From positions 819,665 to 883,664 of the forward strand of contig NZ_KI912608.1 of assembly GCF_000519265.1 (NCBI RefSeq): 64,000 nt of DNA. Reading direction: 5' to 3'. Source of the DNA: Desulfonatronum lacustre DSM 10312. GTDB taxonomy: Bacteria; Desulfobacterota; Desulfovibrionia; Desulfovibrionales; Desulfonatronaceae. Below the pieces are notes generated by a model, which was not told the origin of the DNA, searched no databases, and saw only the letters and a program-made list of their open reading frames with translations. How positions within the stretch are numbered: position 1 is the first letter of the stretch; the number at the start of each line of letters is the position of its first letter. The position numbers were made by a program, and so were the translations under genes. Positions 17,660-26,078 of the stretch are shown here, piece by piece.

Positions 17660-19816
17660 ATGCGTTTACGTGATGTTGCCATTGGCAGGAAAATCATCGC
17701 CGGATTTCTGTGCGTCGCAATGCTGACGCTGTTTGTCGGCGGTGTCGGGTATTATGGTCTGACACAGATGGAGGACTCCATCGACGAGATCGGCGAGGTG
17801 CGGCTGCCGAGTGTCCAGAGTGTTCTGATCATGGAATTCCAAATGGCTGAACTTGCTCAGTCGTTGCGGACCCTGCTTAATCCGCGCAACAACATGGAGG
17901 TCCGCGAAGCGCAGTACAAGCAGTTCGCGGAGGCCCGTGAGAAATATCGAGCCGCCATGGCGATTTACGAGCCGCTCCCTCAGCGTGCCGACGAAGCCCA
18001 GGAATGGCGGGCGTTCATGCAAATGCTGCCGCGGTGGGGCGAGGCGAATGACGAATTGATGGCGCTGCATAAGGAATTCGATCGGATCGGTATTCTTGAT
18101 CCGGATGAACTTGCTGAACAACTGCAGCAGTTCCGTGGAGATCTGTACCAATTGGAATTGCAGGTCGCGAATCTGTTGTTGGGCGTCAGCACGTTCGAGG
18201 GCCATGACGATGTCCAGGCGACTGATTTTGGAAAGTGGCGCGAAAATCCCCGAACGGATGCAGGCCCCATCGTCAACGACGCCGTTCTGAAAGTACTCGG
18301 CGACATCCGCGGCGCGCATGACCAGGTGTACCAAACCGTGGGCGCCATCCGCGCCGCCACGACCGTTGAGAATCATCAGGAAGCCGTGCGGCTGTTCAGC
18401 CGGGTCATGCAACCCGCGGTCGATGAAGTCCTGGAAGGGCTCTATCGTATCCTGGAAGAAACTGGACGGGCGGATGCGCTTTTTGAACGTATCGGCGACC
18501 TGACCATGGGCCGGGTGCGCGACCTGCAATATCAGGCGATGGACCATCTTGAACGAATAGTGGAAATCAACCTGGAGATCAGCGACGCGGAAGTGGAATC
18601 CGCGCATCGGAAGGCCGTCTTTCTGGAAATGCTGGCTTTGATCGTCGCCATCGTCGGCGTGCTGGTGGCGGTTATCCTCGGTGTGACGATCAGCCGGATG
18701 GTCGCCGGGCCGATGACCCGCTTGACGAGATATGCCGAGACCGTGGCCCAGGGGGATTTGGACGCCAAATCGGACATTGATCAAAAGGATGAAGTCGGCC
18801 AGTTGAATCAGAGCATCCAGGCCATGGTCCAATCCCTGGTCGAAAAGATGCGGGAAGCCGCGCGCCAGAGTACGTTGGCCCAACAGGAGACCGAAAAGGC
18901 CAAGTCCGCCTCGGAAGCCGCGGAGGCCGCCAAACGGCAGGCGGAGCAATCCAAGGAGAACATCCTCCAGGCCGCGGACGTCGTGGAGGGCGTCGTGGAG
19001 CGGATGACCACGGCGTCGGAGCAGCTTTCCGCCCAGGTGGAGCAGGCCAGCCGGGGCGCGGAGGAGCAGAAGAACCGCACCGGGGAGACGGCCACGGCCA
19101 TGGAGGAGATGAACGCCACGGTCCTGGAAGTGGCCAAAAATGCTTCCTCCGCGGCCGAAGGTTCTGAAAATGCCCGGGGCAAGGCCCAAGACGGCGCGAG
19201 CGTGGTCTCTCAGGCGGTGGCGGCCATTAATCGGGTGGAAAGCACGACCGAGGCCATGAAGGACGATCTGACCAAGCTCGGGCGGCAGGCCGAGCAGATC
19301 GGCCGGATCATGACCGTGATCGAGGATATCGCGGACCAGACCAATTTGCTGGCTCTGAACGCGGCCATCGAAGCGGCCCGGGCCGGAGACGCCGGGAGAG
19401 GCTTCGCCGTGGTGGCCGACGAGGTGCGCAAGCTGGCCGAGAAGACCATGAATGCCACCAAGGAAGTGGGCGACGCCATCATGGCCATCCAGGACGGCAC
19501 CAAGGACAGCCTCCGGGGCATGGAACAGGCCGTCGAAGCCGTGGGCGAGGCCACCAAGCTGGCCACTGTCTCGGGTCAGGCTCTGCGGGAGATCGTTTCC
19601 CTGGTGGAGGAAGCCTCGGACCAGGTCCGCTCCATCGCCACCGCCGCGGAGGAACAGTCCGCGGCCAGCGAGGAGATCAACCGCGGGATGGAGGACATCA
19701 ACCGGATCTCCACGGAAACCAGCGAGGTCATGGACCAGTCGGCCCAGGCCGTGTCCGAACTGGCCCGCCAGGCCGTGGAACTGCGCACCCTGGTGCAACA
19801 ACTCAAGCAGGGTTGA
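17660..19816 (+). CDS. Methyl-accepting chemotaxis protein, helical (HBM-like) sensor
   Basis: 718 aa. TM1 about 12-32, a long all-helical periplasmic region about 40-315 fitting the HBM or 4-helix-bundle classes, TM2 about 323-345, HAMP about 346-400, then a signalling domain nearly identical to that of the first chemoreceptor from about residue 415 on (same [22 protein letters not shown] tip; ends LVQQLKQG). HBM sensors in other bacteria bind organic acids; the ligand here is unknown. ATG at 17660 with GGAGGAACC upstream. The differing sensor modules with shared output suggest module exchange or gene conversion. Confidence 0.95.
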   Translation: MRLRDVAIGRKIIAGFLCVAMLTLFVGGVGYYGLTQMEDSIDEIGEVRLPSVQSVLIMEFQMAELAQSLRTLLNPRNNMEVREAQYKQFAEAREKYRAAMAIYEPLPQRADEAQEWRAFMQMLPRWGEANDELMALHKEFDRIGILDPDELAEQLQQFRGDLYQLELQVANLLLGVSTFEGHDDVQATDFGKWRENPRTDAGPIVNDAVLKVLGDIRGAHDQVYQTVGAIRAATTVENHQEAVRLFSRVMQPAVDEVLEGLYRILEETGRADALFERIGDLTMGRVRDLQYQAMDHLERIVEINLEISDAEVESAHRKAVFLEMLALIVAIVGVLVAVILGVTISRMVAGPMTRLTRYAETVAQGDLDAKSDIDQKDEVGQLNQSIQAMVQSLVEKMREAARQSTLAQQETEKAKSASEAAEAAKRQAEQSKENILQAADVVEGVVERMTTASEQLSAQVEQASRGAEEQKNRTGETATAMEEMNATVLEVAKNASSAAEGSENARGKAQDGASVVSQAVAAINRVESTTEAMKDDLTKLGRQAEQIGRIMTVIEDIADQTNLLALNAAIEAARAGDAGRGFAVVADEVRKLAEKTMNATKEVGDAIMAIQDGTKDSLRGMEQAVEAVGEATKLATVSGQALREIVSLVEEASDQVRSIATAAEEQSAASEEINRGMEDINRISTETSEVMDQSAQAVSELARQAVELRTLVQQLKQG

Positions 19817-19820
19817 TCAT

Positions 19821-19857
19821 TCGCCCGGCCCGGCTCTATTCTGGCCGGGCCGGGCGA
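19821..19857 (+). terminator. Terminator of the second chemoreceptor gene
   Basis: 14-bp stem TCGCCCGGCCCGGC (19821-19834) / GCCGGGCCGGGCGA (19844-19857), 5 nt after the stop. Homologous to the hairpin at 16228-16260. Confidence 0.78.
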
Positions 19858-19954
19858 TATCTTCCTCTCACGGCATCTTGCGTCAAGAACGGCACAACCT
19901 CAAAAGGAGAGACGGTTTGGGGCAGAACTCTTCGGGGAACGAAAGGAGGGGCAC

Positions 19955-20548
19955 ATGAACCAATGGTCAAATTCGGTTCGCCGGCTCGGAGAGCGATTGA
20001 AATATTTGCGGACGTTGAAAAACATGACCCAGGCCGAACTGGCGCTAAAGCTCGATATCAGCCTGCGACAGTATAACCGCGTTGAACGGGGCGAGTCGCA
20101 GCCGACCATCACGTTATTGGAACGGATTTGCGCGGTTCTTGATTCATGCTTGGCCACGCTGTTTCTGGTTGCGGACGAAAAGGGACGAGGTGTCTGTCTC
20201 GAAAAAACGGGACAAAACCAAGCGACTTGCGGACATTCTCTGGCCGGGATGTGGGCTTTGAGGACTTCGTCCGGACCATCTCGCTGGTCCGCTTCCTTGT
20301 ATCAGCTTCTTGGCTACACGCCTTTTTCCGTCAAACCCACCTTGAATCGCTTTTTGAAGCATGTTTCGCCGGAGGAACAATCCGTGTTCAAGGCGTTTAT
20401 TGATGCGGCGAAGCAATCTGGAAACATCGGGAGCCAGTTCCTCCATATAGTCACCAAATCCTCGGAAAATCGCTTTGTGATTCTTTCCAGGGATTTCTTT
20501 CCTGGTCAAAGCAACATGAAGAACCATATATTCTTATTCAGGATATAA
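19955..20548 (+). pseudogene. N-terminal piece (HTH + PAS) of a frameshifted HTH-PAS-histidine kinase
   Basis: Residues about 8-70 are an XRE/Cro-type helix-turn-helix (LRTLKNMTQAELALKLDISLRQYNRVERGESQP), an unusual head for a kinase. A PAS fold follows (GMWALRTSSGPSRWSASLYQLLGYTP to about 170). Strong AAAGGAGGGG lies 5 nt before the ATG. Near 20485 the PAS end should continue as ILSQGFLSWSKQHEEPYILIQDIT, but this lies in another frame. Restoring one base in the CC of CTTTCCAGGG joins the frames. The true single-gene span would be 19955-22562. Confidence 0.75.
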
Positions 20549-20595
20549 CGGATCAAATTCTTCTAGAGCGTGCTCTCAATCGCGATAAAGAACAG

Positions 20596-21882
20596 TTGGA
20601 GAAATATGTTCGGGAAAGAAATACCGATCTTGAGTTGACACTGTCTCGATATCAGCAGGAGATTTCAGAGCGAATCAAGACTGAAGAAGTCTTGAAAATT
20701 TTCAAGTTAATAGTCAGGGAATCGAATAATCCGCAAGCATACGTTGACAATAAAGGCATTATCGTCATCGCGAACACTGCATATGAAAAACTTGTCAACA
20801 TGACCGCAATGGAAATTGTTGGGAAGGACTACGAAACACTCATTTCCAGAATACGAGGGCGCGCATGTTATGACCTTGAAATAAAACCTTGCCTGGATAC
20901 CGTCTTCCTGCGTGGGGAGAGAACGTATCGGGCAGGATGGGTGCCCGGGGAGTATGGCCGCAGATTTCTCAGTCGGACGTATGCGCCATGCAGGGACGGA
21001 GAAAAAATAGCAGGAGTGATAATCACGATACATGACATCACCCACCTGATGATCGCACTTGATCAACTCGCGGAAACCGAAGCCCGTTTTCGCAATCTTC
21101 TCGAGAATTTCCCCAACGTGGCCGTTCAAGGGTATCGGCAGGACGGCACGATCTTCTACTGGAATTTGGCTTCGGAACACATCTACGGCTATTCAGCCGA
21201 GGAAGCCGTGGGCCGCAATATCCTGGACTTAGTCATTCCTCCGGGAATACGGGAGGAAGTCAAAGTGGCGATGCGGCAGATGGCCCATTCCGGTGTGACG
21301 ATCCCCGCATCCGAATGGTGGCTGGTACGCAAGGACGGCACCCCGGTCCTCGTGTATTCCAGTCACGCGATCGTCAAAAAAGAAGGCGTTCTTCCTGAGT
21401 TGTTCTGCACTGATATAGATCTCACCGAAAGAATGCTGGCAGAAAAGGCATTGCTCGAACAAAAAGCCCACCTGAGATCAATCCTTGATACGATACGGGA
21501 TGGTTTCTGCATCGTCGACTTGCGGGGCAATCTCGTCGACGTCAACGAGGCGTACTGTCGCATGACCGGGTACAGCAGGGGAGAGCTGCTACGCCTGAAC
21601 ATCAAAGACCTGGAAGGCGACGAAACGCCGTCTGAAATCGCGGAAAGAGTGGAGCGCATCATCACGAATGGTTGCGAGCTGTTCGAGCTCCGGTACCGCA
21701 AGAGCGACGGAACACTTCGCAACTTCGAGATCTCCTCGACATTGCTGAATGAGAATGGAGGGCAGGTCGTCAATTTTTGCGGGACATCACGGAACGGAAG
21801 CGGGCCGAAGCAGCGTTGGCCGAAGCCAAGGAAACCGCGGAAGAGGCCAGTCGGGCCAAAAGCGACTTCCTGGCCAAGATGA
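20596..21882 (+). pseudogene. Middle piece (three PAS domains) of the frameshifted HTH-PAS-histidine kinase
   Basis: The frame is open upstream to about 20487 (QDITDQILLERALNRDKEQLEKYV), so the TTG at 20596 is probably not a real start. PAS domains lie at about 20700-21030, 21075-21440 and 21470-21780, each with a PAC-like tail. At 21775 the expected [10 protein letters not shown] tail is broken: VVNF is followed by a switch of frame at a T5 run where T6 would keep the frame. Past that point this reading is nonsense ([10 protein letters not shown]...). Confidence 0.75.
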
Positions 21883-22562
21883 GCCACGAGGTCCGGACTC
21901 CACTGAGCGGGATTGTCGGCTTGGTCAATCTGCTTGCGGATACCTCGCTTGATGAGGAGCAGCGTGAGTACGTCACGCACATTTCCAAGAGTTCGGAAAA
22001 AATGCTCAAATTGCTCTGCTCTTTGCTGGACCTCTCCAGAATCGAGGCCGGTAAAATCGAGCTTGAGGAAGAGCCCTTCTCGCTCCGCTGGACCGTGGAA
22101 GATGTGGTGAATTTGATGATTCCGTTAGCCCGTCAAAAGAACCTGACCCTCAAGTGGGACATCGCGGAAAACGTCCCGGGTTTTCTTGGCGGTGACATGG
22201 ACAGGCTGCGGCAAGTTCTGTTGAATCTCGTCGGCAACGCCATCAAGTTCACGGATCAGGGCACGGTGGATGTGCTGTGCGGTCTGGAGTCGATTGACGG
22301 GGCAAGGGCTCTGATGCGTTTCACGGTCACGGATACGGGGGTCGGCGTTCCGGCGGACCAGATTGATGCGCTGTTCTCCCCGTATGTTCGCGGAAAAAAC
22401 GTGAACTCCCGATATTCCGGCACCGGGTTGGGCTTGGCCATCTGCAAGGAACTGGTGGAATTGATGGGCGGCGAAATCCGGGTGCAAAGCACGGAAGGCG
22501 AAGGTTCGACGTTCTGGTTCACGGCGTGGTTCACGTTACTTGAGGCAGTAGGTGAAGACTGA
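21777..22562 (+). pseudogene. C-terminal kinase core of the frameshifted HTH-PAS-histidine kinase
   Basis: Begins at [13 protein letters not shown], the continuation of the preceding PAS domain. It holds HisKA with His in [17 protein letters not shown] and HATPase_c with [16 protein letters not shown] and GTGLGLAIC. The catalytic motifs are intact. A TTG at 21777 could start it, but no clear ribosome binding site is present. Whether the two frame breaks are real, assembly errors or programmed slips cannot be told from one sequence. No receiver domain or adjacent regulator is present. Confidence 0.78.
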
Positions 22563-22618
22563 TAACAGTATTACCATCTTGATTCCAACCCCCGAAAAAC
22601 TCGAACCAGGAGGCAACC

Positions 22619-22813
22619 GTGATAGAAGTCGGCGGAATATTCAGCTTGATCCTGCTCATCGCCTGTGTTTGGGCCATTGTTCAGGTTTTTCAAAGCCGTG
22701 CGAGCACCGGTTCGAAGGTGTTCTGGGTCGTCCTGATCCTCCTTCTGCCCTTGATCGGATTGATTATCTGGTTCGTGGCCGGGCCACGCGGCTCCGGATA
22801 TCAAATCCGCTGA
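22619..22813 (+). CDS. PLDc_N-domain membrane micro-protein
   Basis: 64 aa: two hydrophobic helices (about 5-25 and 33-54) and the family ending LPLIGLIIWFVAGPRG, as in the N-terminal membrane domain of cardiolipin synthases and stand-alone PLDc_N proteins. GTG start with AGGAGG 6 nt upstream. It lies 56 nt after the broken kinase gene. Function unknown; probably an inner-membrane protein. Confidence 0.8.
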   Translation: MIEVGGIFSLILLIACVWAIVQVFQSRASTGSKVFWVVLILLLPLIGLIIWFVAGPRGSGYQIR

Positions 22814-22876
22814 AACGCCGGATGTGGGACCTGACGTTTTTCAATTCTCATACTCTTTTACATTGCGGAGGTTGTC

Positions 22877-24547
22877 ATGACTGGTGGTGTGCGCTTGAGC
22901 TGTTTTCTCCGGAAGGCCGTGGCGATGCTCTGTCTCTGCTGCGTTGGTTTCGTGGCGGTCAATGAGGAGGGGAACGCGACGAGCGTCGTTGATCCGACCG
23001 TGGTGATGACCGACAAGGGAGCGGTGCGTGGTGTGGTGCGCGACGGCGTGCGCGAATTCAAGGGGATTCCGTATGCCCAGGCGCCGGTGGGCGAATTGCG
23101 CTGGGCGCCTCCCCAACCCGTTTCGGCCTGGACCGAGACGCTGGACGCCACGCAATACCGCACCATCTGCCCGCAAGTGGAGCGCTACGGCATTCCCGAG
23201 TCCAGCGAGGACGAGGACTGTCTGCACCTGAACGTCACTGCGCCTTACAAGGATGTCGAGGATCTTTCGCGCAAGCGTCCGGTCATCGTCTGGTTGCACG
23301 GCGGGGCGTTCGTGGGCGGCTCCAGCGCGTTGTATCCGTTGGATTACATGGCCACGCGCGGCGACGTGGTGATGGTGTCGATGAATTATCGTCTCGGCGT
23401 GTTCGGCTTTACGGCGCATCCGTCTTTCGACGCGGATCACAACGGCGGCTACGGACTGGAGGATCAGCGCGCCGCGTTGCGCTGGGTCAGGCGGAACATC
23501 GCCGCGTTTGGCGGCGATCCGGATACCATTACCATCGCCGGGGAATCAGCCGGGGGCTCGGGGGTGTGCATGCACCTGCTCGCGCCGGACGAAACGCGCG
23601 GGCTGTTCCACAAGGCGATCATCATGAGCGCGGGGTGCGTTACGCCTTTGCCCAGCGTCGACGATGCCAACAAGATCGGGCGGCAGATAGCCTCGGAAGT
23701 CGGCTGTGATGAAGAAAATGGCTCGCTTGCCTGCCTGCGCGGTAAAACGGTCAAGGAGCTGCTCGACGCGGGGACGAAGGTTGCCGGTTCGAACATCCTG
23801 ACCTTCATGCCGAGCATCGGCAACAAGACCAATCCACTGCCCGGCGCCCAGGCGTTCCCGGCCGGCGAATTCGTTCAGGTTCCGGTAATCTATGGCGGCA
23901 CGCGCGACGAGCTGCGCCTGTACGTGGCCTATGCCATGCAGGCCGGACAGAAAATCACCGAGGAGAACTATGAAGCGCTCTTGAAGCAGACCTATGACGA
24001 AAAGTCCGAAGCCATCGCGAAGCAGTATCCCGTTGCCAATTACTCGTCGGCCCCGGCCGCGCTGGGCACGGTATGGTCGGATTTCCGCCCTGACGTTGGC
24101 CTGAACCATTGCATTTATCTGGAATCAGCCAAGCTGATCCGCAAGTTGGCGCCGGTTTATCAGTACGTGTTCGCCGACGGTGACGCGCCGCCGGTGACCA
24201 CCAATCCGGGTTTCGAGATGGGCGCGGTGCATTCCTCCGAACTGCCCTACATGTTTCCGCATTACGACAACACCCGGCAGCTCGCCGGTCCTGATCTGGC
24301 CCCGGCCTCTCAGAAACTCGCCGAGCAGATGGTGGACTATTTCACGCACTTTGCCCGCGAGGGCCAACCCGTTGCCGAGGGGGCGCCGGAATGGAATATT
24401 TTTGACCGGGACGATCGGGTCATGAATTTCGAGCCGGGCAATCTTGGGTATTTCAATGCCGCGGCCGCGCATTATTGTACATTCTGGAAAGGTCTGTACC
24501 CGGATATCCTGACCCAGAGCGGCCAGGATTCGGGAACGCCTCAATGA
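22877..24547 (+). CDS. Type B carboxylesterase, exported
   Basis: 556 aa. An N-terminal hydrophobic stretch (about 13-28, after several Arg/Lys) suggests Sec export. Carboxylesterase family features: EFKGIPYAQAPVGELRW, SEDEDCLHLNV, oxyanion loop WLHGGAFVGGS, VSMNYRLGVFGF, nucleophile Ser in GESAGGSG, and a His region GAVHSSELPYMF. It hydrolyses carboxylic esters; the substrate is unknown. It stands alone, with a perfect palindrome 120 nt downstream. Such genes are not typical of sulfate reducers and might have been acquired, but codon use does not look obviously foreign. Confidence 0.93.
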   Translation: MTGGVRLSCFLRKAVAMLCLCCVGFVAVNEEGNATSVVDPTVVMTDKGAVRGVVRDGVREFKGIPYAQAPVGELRWAPPQPVSAWTETLDATQYRTICPQVERYGIPESSEDEDCLHLNVTAPYKDVEDLSRKRPVIVWLHGGAFVGGSSALYPLDYMATRGDVVMVSMNYRLGVFGFTAHPSFDADHNGGYGLEDQRAALRWVRRNIAAFGGDPDTITIAGESAGGSGVCMHLLAPDETRGLFHKAIIMSAGCVTPLPSVDDANKIGRQIASEVGCDEENGSLACLRGKTVKELLDAGTKVAGSNILTFMPSIGNKTNPLPGAQAFPAGEFVQVPVIYGGTRDELRLYVAYAMQAGQKITEENYEALLKQTYDEKSEAIAKQYPVANYSSAPAALGTVWSDFRPDVGLNHCIYLESAKLIRKLAPVYQYVFADGDAPPVTTNPGFEMGAVHSSELPYMFPHYDNTRQLAGPDLAPASQKLAEQMVDYFTHFAREGQPVAEGAPEWNIFDRDDRVMNFEPGNLGYFNAAAAHYCTFWKGLYPDILTQSGQDSGTPQ

Positions 24548-24669
24548 GATTCGTTGCTTCCTCAACCGTTCACTTTTGGTAAGGGAGTTCACCCAGGGCC
24601 GCGGGAACGCTCTCGAAAACAGCAATGTTCCCTTTTTGGTGGCCAAAAGGTAGAGCAATCTTCATTACA

Positions 24670-24713
24670 GTAACCCCTGTTACAGTAACCGCTGTTACTG
24701 TAACAGGGGTTAC
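24670..24713. terminator. Perfect 20-bp palindrome downstream of the esterase
   Basis: GTAACCCCTGTTACAGTAAC (24670-24689), loop CGCT, then its exact complement (24694-24713), followed by CTTTT. Each arm itself repeats a GTAAC/TGTTAC motif. It could be a terminator or a protein-binding palindrome. Confidence 0.6.
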
Positions 24714-24978
24714 CTTTTAGCGGGAGGGGCGGTCTTGCGGGAAATGCGAGCGCAATCCGAGCAGGGCGGAAGGATGACCGTGATTACCGGGTGGAGGCGG
24801 GTGGGGGAGACCAGGGTGGTCCGAGAGAGAAAGACTACAACATCATCCACAAGGTCCCCCCTGTTCGTCAAACCTGGTTCCCGGTTCCAGAAATACGCCA
24901 TGGACGACAATTTCCTCAATTTTTGGTTCCATCTCACCTTCAAGCGGTAAGCTACGAAAGTGGGACCGTGCGAACCCA
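24714..24978. other. Non-coding stretch between the palindrome and the moxR-like gene
   Basis: No convincing gene on either strand. Short open frames here lack ribosome binding sites and family motifs. The minus-strand frame around 24843-24950 could be decayed coding DNA, but nothing is recognisable. Confidence 0.4.
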
Positions 24979-25920
24979 TCACGGATGAGGCAACGGGGTT
25001 TTGAGGAGGGTGGCGGCGGGGTTCGCAGCGGTTTCTTCTGAACCCTGGGTGGTGTCGGGATGGCTGAGGAAGGAAGATTGAAGGCGATGGTTGGTGACGG
25101 CGGGGAGGACGGTCTGGACGTGTTCGGGCAGGACCATGGTTTGGCCTTCCAGGAAGGCCCAGGCCTGGGCCGCGCGGAGCAGGGCGCGTCCGGCCCGGGG
25201 GGAGAGGCCGGTCTGGAAGGCCGCTGAGCGGCGCGAGGTTTTGAGCAGGGCCTGGACATAGTCCAGGAGGGCGTCGGAAACGTGGACCTCCAGGACGGCT
25301 TGCTGCAATTCCAGAAGCCGCTCCGGCTTGAGCAAGGCCGATGCTCCGCGCAGGGCTTCACGGGGATCGTCGATGCGCAGGAGTTCGCGCTCCGTGGCCG
25401 CATCCGGGTAGCCCAGGCTGATGCGCATCAGAAAGCGGTCCAGTTGAGATTCGGGCAGGGGGTAGGTGCCGATCTGGTGGAGCGGATTCTGGGTGGCGAT
25501 GACGAAAAACGGATGGGGCAACGCCCTGGTCCGGCCGTCCATGGTCACCTGGCCCTCTTCCATGGCCTCCAGCAGGGCGCTTTGGGTTTTCGGCGTGGCC
25601 CGGTTGATTTCGTCGGCCAGAATAACCTGGGAAAAGATCGGTCCGGGGTGGAAGCTGAAGGTCTGCTCTCTGCGGTCGTAGATCGAGACGCCGAGGATGT
25701 CCGCGGGCAAGAGGTCGCTGGTGAACTGGATGCGCTGCATGTTCAGACCCAGGATTCGAGCCATGGCCTCGGCCAGGGTGGTCTTGCCCACCCCGGGAAT
25801 GTCCTCGATCAGCAAATGCCCCTTGGCCAGCAGACAGGCCAGGGCCAGCCCGACTTCGCGTTTCTTGCCCAGCAGGTGGCGGCTGATGCCCGTCAGGACG
25901 GGCTGAAGTTCGTGATGCAA
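24979..25920 (-). CDS. MoxR-family AAA+ ATPase
   Basis: 313 aa. Walker A GVGKTT (about residue 44-49), Walker B VILADEINRA (about 108), sensor region FFVIATQNPLHQIGTYPLPESQLDRF, and a C-terminal lid domain. MoxR ATPases act as chaperones maturing enzyme complexes or cell-envelope functions, normally beside DUF58 and VWA-domain genes. None is adjacent here, so this is an orphan and its client is unknown. AAAGGAGAACG lies just before the ATG. A repeat element separates it from nadE upstream. Confidence 0.92.
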   Translation of the reverse strand: MHHELQPVLTGISRHLLGKKREVGLALACLLAKGHLLIEDIPGVGKTTLAEAMARILGLNMQRIQFTSDLLPADILGVSIYDRREQTFSFHPGPIFSQVILADEINRATPKTQSALLEAMEEGQVTMDGRTRALPHPFFVIATQNPLHQIGTYPLPESQLDRFLMRISLGYPDAATERELLRIDDPREALRGASALLKPERLLELQQAVLEVHVSDALLDYVQALLKTSRRSAAFQTGLSPRAGRALLRAAQAWAFLEGQTMVLPEHVQTVLPAVTNHRLQSSFLSHPDTTQGSEETAANPAATLLKTPLPHP

Positions 25921-25954
25921 TCGTTCTCCTTTATTAAAAACTTGTCAGATTCTG

Positions 25955-26078
25955 CAGGCTGTTCAAAAACCCCCGATGGCAAGGCGCAAAAAAAGTTCAA
26001 GGCCGAAGCGTATTTAGTCATACGTGAGGGTTTGAACTTTTTGCAGCAACGCAGCTAGCGGGGTTTTTCAACAGCCTG
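25955..26078. repeat. Intergenic inverted-repeat element, subfamily E copy 1
   Basis: Inverted ends CAGGCTGTTCAAAAACCCCCG (21 bases) begin at 25955, and CGGGGTTTTTCAACAGCCTG ends at 26078. The core contains GCGCAAAAAAAGTTCAAG, GAAGCGTATTTAGTCATACG and a GAACTTTTTGCAGC block. It abuts the nadE stop codon and could terminate nadE transcripts. A relative is at 58624-58754. Confidence 0.8.
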
